Shown here piece after piece: positions 25,317-32,893 of a DNA stretch of 64,000 nucleotides. This DNA is from Collinsella aerofaciens (lineage in GTDB: Bacteria; Actinomycetota; Coriobacteriia; Coriobacteriales; Coriobacteriaceae). The stretch's first letter is position 1. Each line of letters starts with the position of its first letter. The position numbers and the translations under genes were made by a program. The DNA lies in NCBI GenBank assembly GCA_008671135.1, contig RQAP01000032.1, positions 1 to 64,000 of the forward strand, given 5' to 3'. The notes beneath the pieces are model-generated. The model ran no database searches and was not told the origin of the DNA. It was given only the letters and a program-made list of their open reading frames with translations.

Positions 25317-26447
25317 ATGTCTGAGTTTGCTGCCGGTCCTGCCGGTCGTATCGAACGTGTCCGTGCCCTGATGGTCGAGCGCGGCTACGACGCTATCGTG
25401 GTGCGCGACGAGGCCAACCTTCGTTGGCTTACGGGCGTGAAGGGCGTTTTCGATTACACCTTCGAGTTCCCGCACGCGGCGTTTATTACGGCTGACCAGT
25501 GCCTGTTCCATACCGACTCGCGCTACCTCAACAGCTTTGAGGAGAACACGCCCGCCGGCAGCCCCTGGGTCTACGACATGGACGAGGGCACCATCCCCGG
25601 TTGGGTCGCCGGCAAGATTGCGGCCAACAAGTGCCGCGTCTGCGCTGTTGAGGACGACATGCAGATCAATTTCTACCAGGGTATCCAGCGCGGTCTGGAG
25701 GACCGTTCCGTCGCCTGCATGCTTCCGCTGATGCACGACGATATCCGTAAGATGCGCGCCATCAAGGACGCCGAGGAGATCGAGCTCATGCGCCATGCGC
25801 AGTCGATCACCGACGCCGCCTTCCAGCATATGCTCGGCTTTATTAAGCCCGGTATGACCGAGAAGCAGGTTCGCAACGAGCTCGAGAACTTTATGTTCGC
25901 CAACGGTGCCGACAGCCTGGCCTTCGGCTCCATCGTGGCGAGCGGTCCCAACACCGCCAACCCGCACGCCGTGCCGAGTGACCGCGTGATCGAGAAGGGC
26001 GACTTCGTCCTCATGGATTACGGTGCGGGCTACTGCGATTATCGTTCCGACATGACGCGCACCGTCGTGATGGGCGAGCCCACCCAGGAGCAGCTCGACC
26101 TGTACGCACTCGTGCGCCGCACCCACGAGGAGTGTGTCGCCGCCATCCATCCGGGCGTCGAGGGCAACGACATTTTCAAGCTTTCCAAGAAGATCATCGG
26201 CGATGCCGGCTATGGCGATTACTACAACCATGGCCTGGGCCACGGCGTGGGCATCGACATCCACGAGCTGCCCAACTTCAACCGCAGCAAGAATATCATC
26301 GAGGTTGGCTCGGTTGTCACCATGGAGCCCGGCGTGTATCTGCCCGGTGTGGGCGGCGTGCGCCTGGAGGACTATGGCGTGGTCACCGAGAACGGCTACG
26401 AGCCTTTCACCAAGACGCCGCATGACCTCCACGTCATCGATTGCTAG
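25317..26447 (+). CDS. pepQ: Xaa-Pro aminopeptidase/dipeptidase, M24B family
   Basis: This pita-bread metallopeptidase cleaves peptides at Xaa-Pro bonds. The 376-residue protein has the creatinase-like N-terminal domain (1-130) and the catalytic domain with all five metal ligands: D in LMDYGAGY, D in YRSDMTRT, H in HGLGHGVG, E in TMEPGVY and E in RLEDYG. It directly precedes efp, a very common order in Gram-positive bacteria. PepQ versus PepP naming is not settled by sequence alone. Confidence 0.92.
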   Translation: MSEFAAGPAGRIERVRALMVERGYDAIVVRDEANLRWLTGVKGVFDYTFEFPHAAFITADQCLFHTDSRYLNSFEENTPAGSPWVYDMDEGTIPGWVAGKIAANKCRVCAVEDDMQINFYQGIQRGLEDRSVACMLPLMHDDIRKMRAIKDAEEIELMRHAQSITDAAFQHMLGFIKPGMTEKQVRNELENFMFANGADSLAFGSIVASGPNTANPHAVPSDRVIEKGDFVLMDYGAGYCDYRSDMTRTVVMGEPTQEQLDLYALVRRTHEECVAAIHPGVEGNDIFKLSKKIIGDAGYGDYYNHGLGHGVGIDIHELPNFNRSKNIIEVGSVVTMEPGVYLPGVGGVRLEDYGVVTENGYEPFTKTPHDLHVIDC

Positions 26448-26469
26448 TCTACTTCGTAGATAGTTTGGG

Positions 26470-26512
26470 GCGGGGCGTTCGAAATGATTCGGACGTCCCG
26501 CGTTCTCTTTTT
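26470..26512 (+). terminator. Terminator after pepQ
   Basis: The stem GCGGGGCGTTCG pairs with CGGACGTCCCGC and is followed by a T-rich run. It separates pepQ from efp, which has its own -10 element. Confidence 0.82.
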
Positions 26513-26520
26513 ATGCGCTC

Positions 26521-26549
26521 GCTGCAGGCGCCGTCTGCAAGTGTATAAT
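26521..26549 (+). promoter_or_regulatory. Candidate efp promoter
   Basis: A perfect TATAAT (26544-26549) lies 58 bases before the efp start and just after the pepQ terminator. The -35 region (GCTGCA) is weak. Confidence 0.55.
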
Positions 26550-26606
26550 TTCGGTCGTATGTAATTTGGACGCCTGTGCGTTCTGCCCATAACAAGAAAG
26601 GTCGCT

Positions 26607-27170
26607 ATGCCTACCATTTCTACCGCCGACTTCAAGAACGGCCTCGGTCTCCGCATTAAGGACAAGGTCTACACCATCGTCGAGTTCCAGCATGTCAAGC
26701 CGGGCAAGGGCGGCGCGTTCGTGCGCTACAAGACCCGCGACATCAAGAGCGGCCGCGTCGTCGAGAACACCTGCAACGCCGGCACCAAGTTCGAGAGCGT
26801 CATGCTCACCACCCGTGAGTTCCAGTACCTCTACAACGATGGCGCCGACTACATCTTCATGGACAACGAGACCTATGAGCAGGTTCCCGTTCCCGAGGAC
26901 ATGGTGGGCGAGAACTCCAAGTGGCTGCGCGAGAACGACATCTGCCAGCTGCTCTTCGCCGACGATGAGCTCATGGGCGTGACCCCGCCGATGTTCATCG
27001 AGACCACCATCGTCCAGACCGACCCGGGCTTTAAGGGCGACACCGTCCAGGGTTCCACCAAGCCGGCCACGATCGACACCGGCGCTGTCATCCAGGTCCC
27101 CATGTACCTCAACGAGGGCGAGGTCATCAAGGTTGACACCCGCGACGGCAAGTTCGTCTCCCGCGTCTAG
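26607..27170 (+). CDS. efp: Elongation factor P
   Basis: EF-P relieves ribosome stalling at polyproline stretches. The 187-residue protein has the KOW-like domain I with the tip loop KPGKGGAFVRYK, whose Lys is in the position modified in some bacteria, and two OB-like domains ending in KVDTRDGKFVSRV. No yjeA/earP-type modification gene is nearby. AAGAAAGG precedes the ATG. It heads efp-asp23-nusB-xseB-tlyA-nadK-recN, a compact run with short gaps. Confidence 0.96.
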   Translation: MPTISTADFKNGLGLRIKDKVYTIVEFQHVKPGKGGAFVRYKTRDIKSGRVVENTCNAGTKFESVMLTTREFQYLYNDGADYIFMDNETYEQVPVPEDMVGENSKWLRENDICQLLFADDELMGVTPPMFIETTIVQTDPGFKGDTVQGSTKPATIDTGAVIQVPMYLNEGEVIKVDTRDGKFVSRV

Positions 27171-27194
27171 CAACCAACTCTTCTAGGAGGACTC

Positions 27195-27557
27195 ATGCCC
27201 CAGGAAATCAAGATTGACGGCATCGGCATTTCGCCCGATGTTCTGACCGCCATCGTCTCGCGCGCCGTGTCGGATGTCGAGGGCATCGCCTCCGTTGGCG
27301 TCAAGGACCTTGCCACCAACCTTGTCTCCATGATGCTCTCGTCCAAGGCCCCGGCTTCCGAGCCGGCGGTCGAGGCCGAGGTCGTCGGCGACAAGCTCGC
27401 ACTCACCGTGCGTGTCGTGGTGTTCTTTGGCTATCCGTTCAAGAAACTCGCCGAGGCCGTTCGCGCCGCCGTGGTCGCCGCCATCGATGCCCAGGTGGGC
27501 GTCGAGGTCGAGCGCGTTGACGTTTGCATCGACGGTCTCGTTTTCCCCAAGGAGTAA
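27195..27557 (+). CDS. Asp23/Gls24 family envelope stress protein
   Basis: The 120-residue protein has the Asp23 pattern: an N-terminal ISPDVLTAIVSRAVSDVEGIASVG and a later VRVVVFFGYPFKKLAEAVRAAV. Family members are alkaline-shock or envelope-stress proteins tethered at the membrane in Gram-positive bacteria. The efp-asp23-nusB order is conserved in many of them. TAGGAGGAC precedes ATG 27195. Confidence 0.9.
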   Translation: MPQEIKIDGIGISPDVLTAIVSRAVSDVEGIASVGVKDLATNLVSMMLSSKAPASEPAVEAEVVGDKLALTVRVVVFFGYPFKKLAEAVRAAVVAAIDAQVGVEVERVDVCIDGLVFPKE

Positions 27558-27560
27558 CCT

Positions 27561-28148
27561 TTGAGCCTTAAGGTTTATCGCGGGCGTACGCTTGCCCGCA
27601 GTCAGGCGCTGCAGCTGCTGTTCCAGGCTGAGGCCACGGACAGCCCGCTCGAGCGCGTCCTCGAGGGCGATTTCCTGATCTCGAAGGGTCCCCTCGATCC
27701 CTATGCGCTGGAGCTTTGCCGCGGTGCCTACGAGCACATCGATCGCATCGACTGTGCTCTGCGCGCCGTCGCCAAGAATTGGGATCTTATGCGCATGCCC
27801 GGCGCCGACCGCAACCTGCTGCGTATCGCTGTCTACGAGATGCGCTTCCTCACCGACGAAGAGGTCTCGGACGCCATCGTGATCAACGAGGCCGTCGAAA
27901 TCGCCAAGGCCTATGGCACCGACCAGTCCGCGTCGTTTGTCAACGGCGTGCTTGGCAAGATCGCTCGCAGCGAGGAGCTGCCGGGCGAGGACCTGTACCA
28001 GGAGCTGCTGGCCGAGGATCGCGCTCGCGAGGAGGCGCAGGCTGCCGAGGCGGCCGCCAAGGTCGCCGCCGCTCAGGCTGCCGCCGGTGTACTTGCCGAG
28101 GATGCGGACGCTGCTGAGGCCGTCGAGGCCGACTCCGTCGAGGAGTAG
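27561..28148 (+). CDS. nusB: Transcription antitermination factor NusB
   Basis: NusB joins NusE (S10) on boxA RNA during rRNA antitermination. The 195-residue product has the NusB helical core (ARSQALQLLFQAE, RMPGADRNLLRIAVYEM, VINEAVEIAKAYG, FVNGVLGKIA). An Ala/Glu-rich acidic tail of about 50 residues is beyond the usual length. It starts with TTG after AAGGAG, three bases from the asp23 stop. Confidence 0.94.
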   Translation: MSLKVYRGRTLARSQALQLLFQAEATDSPLERVLEGDFLISKGPLDPYALELCRGAYEHIDRIDCALRAVAKNWDLMRMPGADRNLLRIAVYEMRFLTDEEVSDAIVINEAVEIAKAYGTDQSASFVNGVLGKIARSEELPGEDLYQELLAEDRAREEAQAAEAAAKVAAAQAAAGVLAEDADAAEAVEADSVEE

Positions 28149-28150
28149 CC

Positions 28151-28417
28151 ATGCCAGAGGGTTCCGTCCGCAACTTCGATGAGATCTCGGATCGCCTGGA
28201 CCAGATCATCGCCACCGTTCGCTCCAAGGATACGTCCTTGGAGCGTTCGCTCGATCTGTTTGACGAGGCGATTGAGCTGGGCTCCCGAGCGGTCGATATG
28301 GTCGACAAGTTTGAGCTGACGCCGCGTGAGGCCGACAAGCTCGAACGGGAATACGATGAGGATGCGGCAAACGAATCCCAAGATAGACAGGCTGCATCTC
28401 CGGATACGAATGGTTGA
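28151..28417 (+). CDS. xseB: Exodeoxyribonuclease VII small subunit
   Basis: The 88-residue protein has the XseB helical pattern (FDEISDRLDQIIATVRS, then SLERSLDLFDEAIELG) and a polar tail. It needs the XseA large subunit for nuclease activity. xseA is not next to it, unlike in many genomes, so it must lie elsewhere if the enzyme is functional. It lies two bases after nusB and overlaps tlyA by one base. Confidence 0.88.
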   Translation: MPEGSVRNFDEISDRLDQIIATVRSKDTSLERSLDLFDEAIELGSRAVDMVDKFELTPREADKLEREYDEDAANESQDRQAASPDTNG

Positions 28418-29229
28418 TGGCATTCATGAAACGTGTGCGTCTCGATGACGAACTGATTTCACAGGGCATCTGCGCCGATCGCGCGGATGCCCTTCGCACT
28501 CTTATGGCCGGCTTGGTTTCGAGCGGCGGTGAGCGTTTGACCTCTCCGGGGCTCAAGGTGACGCCGGGCCTGCCACTGCACGTTAAGGGGCGCATTCCGT
28601 ACGTTGGACGCGGCGGCCTTAAACTCGAGGGCGCGCTCGATGCGTTTGGGATCGATCCGACGGACCTTGCTTGCCTCGATGTGGGATGCTCCACGGGCGG
28701 CTTTACTGATTGCCTGCTCAAGCGCGGCGCCGCGACCGTTGTCTCGGTCGACGTGGGCCGTGCCCAGTTTGATTGGTCGCTGCGCCAAGACGATCGCGTG
28801 ACGCTCCACGAGCGCACGAATGTGACGCAGTTGCCCGAGCTCGGCTACGGCGCTGCTATTGACCTGGCTGTGTGCGATGTGTCGTTTACGAGTATCGCGA
28901 ATATCATCGACGCCGTGCTGGCGTGCCTGAAGCCTTCGGGTTCGTTTTGCACGCTCGTAAAGCCGCAGTTTGAGGCGCCGGCTGCGCTGGTGGGCGAGGG
29001 CGGTATCGTGACCGACCCTGCCGTCCGCCGCGATACACTCGTGGCGGCGATTGAGCTCTTTGCCGCCAAGGGCCTGTTCCCGCTCGATGTGTGCGTGTCG
29101 CCAATCCATGGCGCTAAGGGCAACGTTGAGTTTTTCCTGTACGGCACGAGGTTTGCCCCCGGCGAGCGCGCCGAAGATGAGTTGCAATCCCAGGTATCGG
29201 CTTTGAGCGAGAAAGCGGCAACGCTATGA
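28417..29229 (+). CDS. tlyA: TlyA-family rRNA 2'-O-methyltransferase
   Basis: TlyA-type proteins 2'-O-methylate rRNA and in some species influence capreomycin sensitivity. The 270-residue protein has an N-terminal S4 domain (about 5-60) and a Rossmann methyltransferase fold with the SAM site LDVGCSTGGFTDCLL. K, D, K and E candidates lie in GGLKLEGAL, VCDVSFTS, LVKPQFE and NVEFFLY. ATG 28417 is chosen; it overlaps the xseB stop. The old hemolysin name reflects early screens, not a proven toxin role. Confidence 0.9.
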   Translation: MAFMKRVRLDDELISQGICADRADALRTLMAGLVSSGGERLTSPGLKVTPGLPLHVKGRIPYVGRGGLKLEGALDAFGIDPTDLACLDVGCSTGGFTDCLLKRGAATVVSVDVGRAQFDWSLRQDDRVTLHERTNVTQLPELGYGAAIDLAVCDVSFTSIANIIDAVLACLKPSGSFCTLVKPQFEAPAALVGEGGIVTDPAVRRDTLVAAIELFAAKGLFPLDVCVSPIHGAKGNVEFFLYGTRFAPGERAEDELQSQVSALSEKAATL

Positions 29230-30086
29230 AGGTCTTTCTGGTTCCCAATTACTACAAGCAAGAGGCGGTCGAGAGCGGCCTGATGCTCGAGCTCTGGCTG
29301 ACGCGCCAGGGCTACGAGGTTGCATGGGCTGCCGACCAGCGCTCCAAGATCCAGAGCACGCCCGATGTTGACGATGCCGACTTGGTCATCACGCTCGGCG
29401 GCGACGGCACACTGCTGCGCGCCGCCCGTATTCTCAACTACCGCGAGATTCCCATTTTGGGTCTTTCCTATGGCCACCTGGGCTTTTTGACGGCGGCCAG
29501 TCCCGAGGAACGCGATATTTTGCAGGTTGTGAGCGATGCCCTGTCCGGTGAGCTCCACGTGAGCCGCCGCGCCACCATCGCCGCGGATATCGTCTCGGTG
29601 CGCGATGACGGCACGAAGGATGTCGTGCGTTCGTTCGCCCTCAACGATATGGCGCTCACGCGTGGGCCCCTGTCCGATATGGTCGAGTTTGACATCACGG
29701 TGTCCGGCCATCATATCGATCGCCTGCGCGGTGACGGTGTCGTCGTGTCGACGGCGACCGGCTCTACGGGCTATGCGCTCTCCGCCGGCGGCCCTATCGT
29801 CAGCCCTGATTACACGGGCATGGTTTGCGTGCCGATTGCTCCGCATACCATTCAGGCTCGCGCCTTCTTGACCTCGCCGAGTGATGTCGTCGAAATCTTT
29901 ATGTCCGATGATCGCCCGAGCGTGCCTGCCATCGCTATCGACGGACAGTTTATTACCTGCGATGGCACGGTCGAGAGCGTGGCTGTTCGTCGCGGTCCCG
30001 GCGATGTGCTGCTGCTGGATTACGGCCCCGAGAGCTTCTATAACTCGGTGAGCCGCGTGTTCTATGGAGTGCGCCATGATCGATGA
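29226..30086 (+). CDS. nadK: NAD kinase
   Basis: NadK makes NADP+ from NAD+. The 286-residue protein has the diagnostic GGDGTLLRAAR motif (about 59-69), ALNDMAL and the TGSTGYALSAGGP loop. It overlaps tlyA by four bases and recN by eleven. The order tlyA-nadK-recN is conserved across Gram-positive bacteria. Confidence 0.95.
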   Translation: MKVFLVPNYYKQEAVESGLMLELWLTRQGYEVAWAADQRSKIQSTPDVDDADLVITLGGDGTLLRAARILNYREIPILGLSYGHLGFLTAASPEERDILQVVSDALSGELHVSRRATIAADIVSVRDDGTKDVVRSFALNDMALTRGPLSDMVEFDITVSGHHIDRLRGDGVVVSTATGSTGYALSAGGPIVSPDYTGMVCVPIAPHTIQARAFLTSPSDVVEIFMSDDRPSVPAIAIDGQFITCDGTVESVAVRRGPGDVLLLDYGPESFYNSVSRVFYGVRHDR

Positions 30087-31704
30087 GCTGCAGGTTTCCA
30101 ACATCGCGCTCATTCGCGAGGCGACGTTGGTTCCGAGTACCGGCTTGACCGTCCTGACCGGCGAGACCGGTGCTGGCAAGACCGCGCTGCTCTCGGCGCT
30201 CAAGCTCATTTTGGGCGAGCGCGCGGATTCGTCGACGGTTCGCGAGGGCGAGGCGCTTGCCAGCGTCGAGGCGCGCCTGTTTGACGGCCCGCACGACACG
30301 GAGGGTTTTACCGTACAGCGCAGCCTTTCTGCCGAGGGCCGCAGCCGCGTAAAAATTGACGGCCGCATCGCCAGCGTGCGCGAGCTTTCGGAGCGCGTTG
30401 GCGTGATGATGGATCTATGCGGCCAGCATGAACATCAGCGTCTGCTCGACCCGGCGCACCATGTTGCCATGGTCGATGCTTGGGCTGGGCGCGCGGCGCT
30501 TGAGGCGCTCGAGAAGTATCGCACCTGCTTTAAGGCTTCGCGTGCCGCCGCCAAGGAGCTTCGCCGTGTGGAGGAAGCCTCACGCGCGCAGGGAAGTCGC
30601 GTCGAGGAAGCGCGTTTTGCTCTTAAGCGTATCACCGAGGTCGACCCCAAGCCAGGCGAGTACGAGGAGCTCGAGGAGCTGCTGCCGCGCTCGGAGCACG
30701 CCGAGGTCTTGGTTGCGACGGCCAACGAGGCCCATGCATCGCTTGCTGCCGAAGGGGGAGCGCTCGATGCCGTGAATGGCGCCGTTGCCGAGCTTTCACG
30801 CATGGCGACCGTTGACCGCAAGCTCGGTGACATCGCCGATGCACTTTCGGATGCCTGCATCTCACTTGAGGATTGTGCCAACGAGCTGCGTGCTTATCGC
30901 GATGGCGTTGCGTTTGACCCTCGCGAGCTCGCTCGCATGCGCGAGCGATATTCAGACCTCAAGGGCCTGCTGCGTCAGTGGGGTCCTACCATGGATGACG
31001 TGTTTGCCATGCGCGATCGCTCACAAGAGCTGTTGTCGCTGGTAGACGATGGTGATGGGCAGATCAAGAAGGCGCGTGAAGCGCTTGGCGCAGCGGAGCA
31101 TGAACTGTTCGCCGCCGCCAAGGCGCTTAAACGTGCACGCAATACGGCGGCCCCGCGTTTTTGTCATGAGGTTGGCCGCCAAATGGCGCGTCTGGAAATG
31201 GGGGGCGCCGAACTCGTCTGGGAGTCGCGTGATCTTCCCCGCGCCGAGTGGACGCTTGCTGGCCCTTCGAGCTATGAGCTTTTGTATCGCAGCGGCGCTG
31301 GATTGACGCCGCGTCCCCTGCGCCGTATTGCGTCGGGTGGCGAGCTCAGCCGCGTTATGCTGGCGAGCAAGGTTGTCCTCGGCAACGCGGATGGCGTGGA
31401 TACACTGGTGTTCGACGAGGTCGATGCTGGTGTCGGCGGCTCTACGGCTCGTGCTCTTGCTGGTGTGCTGGCCGATCTTGCCGCCACGCATCAGGTCATT
31501 GTCGTAACCCACCTGGCGCAGGTTGCGGTCATGGCCGACAAGCATTACGTGGTCAGTAAAGAGCCGGGCGATGTTCCCCAAACGCACCTGGACGAGGTGA
31601 CCGGCGATGCCCGTACCGCCGAGATCGCCCGCATGCTGAGCGGCGATCAATCCGAGGCAAGCTTGGCCCACGCAAAGCAGATGCTCGAAGAAGCTCGAGG
31701 TTAG
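30076..31704 (+). CDS. recN: DNA repair protein RecN
   Basis: RecN is an SMC-like ATPase of double-strand break repair. The 542-residue protein has Walker A GETGAGKTALL (about 28-38), a long coiled-coil middle, signature ASGGELSRVMLA, Walker B TLVFDEVDAGVGG and a C-terminal VVTHLAQVAVMAD switch. It ends the efp-recN run and is followed by an inverted repeat at 31723-31755. Confidence 0.95.
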   Translation: MIDELQVSNIALIREATLVPSTGLTVLTGETGAGKTALLSALKLILGERADSSTVREGEALASVEARLFDGPHDTEGFTVQRSLSAEGRSRVKIDGRIASVRELSERVGVMMDLCGQHEHQRLLDPAHHVAMVDAWAGRAALEALEKYRTCFKASRAAAKELRRVEEASRAQGSRVEEARFALKRITEVDPKPGEYEELEELLPRSEHAEVLVATANEAHASLAAEGGALDAVNGAVAELSRMATVDRKLGDIADALSDACISLEDCANELRAYRDGVAFDPRELARMRERYSDLKGLLRQWGPTMDDVFAMRDRSQELLSLVDDGDGQIKKAREALGAAEHELFAAAKALKRARNTAAPRFCHEVGRQMARLEMGGAELVWESRDLPRAEWTLAGPSSYELLYRSGAGLTPRPLRRIASGGELSRVMLASKVVLGNADGVDTLVFDEVDAGVGGSTARALAGVLADLAATHQVIVVTHLAQVAVMADKHYVVSKEPGDVPQTHLDEVTGDARTAEIARMLSGDQSEASLAHAKQMLEEARG

Positions 31705-31722
31705 GTCGTAACAGCGGTGTTG

Positions 31723-31755
31723 GTGGGACAAAATAGACTGAAATTTTTGTCCCAC
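31723..31755. terminator. Hairpin between recN and the convergent rpiR-type gene
   Basis: GTGGGACAAAA pairs with TTTTTGTCCCAC. The T-run is part of the stem, and no separate T-run follows on the + side, so the termination strength is uncertain. Confidence 0.6.
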
Positions 31756-31763
31756 TACGCGTT

Positions 31764-32621
31764 TTACTCAACGACCTTGTCCGGCTGGATGAGCTCCTCG
31801 TAGTAGCTGATATGCTCACGCGCGTCTTCAATCTCGGGCAGCAGGAAGTTGTAGATGACTTCGATGATCATCGTGGCGCTGATCTTGGAGAACGCAAAGT
31901 CGCCCGTCGTCAGCAGCGCTTCGTGGTTGACGGTATTAAACGTGTAGTCTGCCAGGCGCGCGAGCGGGGATTTGCTGTCGCTGCTGATGACGACTACGGT
32001 TGCGCCGCAGTCGCGAGCCGCTTTTGCCATGCGATTCAGTCGGCGCGATTTGCCGGAGTTTGAGATGAGCACGATGACGTCACCCGGGCGCAACGTGAGC
32101 GCAAAGCCGATTGATGTCTCGCTAATGGTGCTCGCCATGCAGCGCAGGCCCAGCTGCGAAAACTTAAACGTCGCATCGAGCGCGACCGCGTTCGTATTGC
32201 CCACAGCTGCAAACTCAATAACCCCTGCATGCTTAAAGGCATGCACAACAGCCGCCAGCGTATCGTGGTCGATTCCGTCGATGGTCGCATTAAGCTCGCT
32301 CACCTTGGCAGCCAGGATGTTCTTGAGGCTCTGCTCCATATTGTCGAGCGAGACCTTGTCGGTCAGGCCCTCGTTGCGCTGGCTTTCCAAATCCCTCGCC
32401 AACGAAAACTGAAAGCTGCGGAAGCTGCCAAAGCCCAGCTTGCGGCAGAAGCGCGAAACGGTCGCCTCGGACGTGGCAGCGGCGCGTGAGAGCTGAGCCG
32501 CCGTGAGGCGTGGAGCCTCGGACTGGTGCTCCAATATATAGTCGACAATGCGCTGCTCGGACTCGCTGTATCCCTGATGGGTACTAATGAGGGAAAGTGC
32601 GCTCTTGCTAGTATCGGTCAT
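31764..32621 (-). CDS. MurR/RpiR family transcriptional regulator
   Basis: The 285-residue protein has an N-terminal RpiR helix-turn-helix domain (TAAQLSRAAATSEATVSRFCRKLGF in two parts, about 40-65) and a C-terminal SIS sugar-phosphate-binding domain (DVIVLISNSGKSRRL). It is divergent from the fructose-type PTS gene, and a perfect 15-bp palindrome in the shared gap is a likely operator. ATG 32621 is chosen because AGGAG lies eight bases upstream; a longer form starting at 32669 is less likely. The ligand is probably a sugar phosphate made by this locus. Confidence 0.9.
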   Translation of the reverse strand: MTDTSKSALSLISTHQGYSESEQRIVDYILEHQSEAPRLTAAQLSRAAATSEATVSRFCRKLGFGSFRSFQFSLARDLESQRNEGLTDKVSLDNMEQSLKNILAAKVSELNATIDGIDHDTLAAVVHAFKHAGVIEFAAVGNTNAVALDATFKFSQLGLRCMASTISETSIGFALTLRPGDVIVLISNSGKSRRLNRMAKAARDCGATVVVISSDSKSPLARLADYTFNTVNHEALLTTGDFAFSKISATMIIEVIYNFLLPEIEDAREHISYYEELIQPDKVVE

Positions 32622-32751
32622 GGATGGCTCCTGGTTGGCATGAAAATCTAGCTTGATTTGCAATGCCATAGTATACGGGCATTTTCAATTACAAGATACA
32701 CCTTGCCGTTTCAAGTGTTGATGGTAAACTTTCACTTACCGTTTACGGTTA

Positions 32752-32766
32752 TGAAAGAACCTTTCA
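32752..32766. promoter_or_regulatory. Candidate RpiR operator palindrome
   Basis: TGAAAGAACCTTTCA is a perfect inverted repeat (6-bp arms, 3-bp spacer) in the gap between the regulator and the PTS gene. Further TTTCA half-sites occur at about 32709, 32730, 32776 and 32816. TGAAA/TTTCA half-sites are typical of MurR/RpiR operators. Confidence 0.5.
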
Positions 32767-32893
32767 CCGGAGATTTTCACCTTGTGTCTTCTCACGCGGA
32801 CGGTAGGTTGGTATCTTTCAGTTGTGGAAAAACGCGCATCAAAGCGCGTGTAGGGGAGCGCTCGCGGGCGCTGTACTCAAGAAGGAGGGACAC

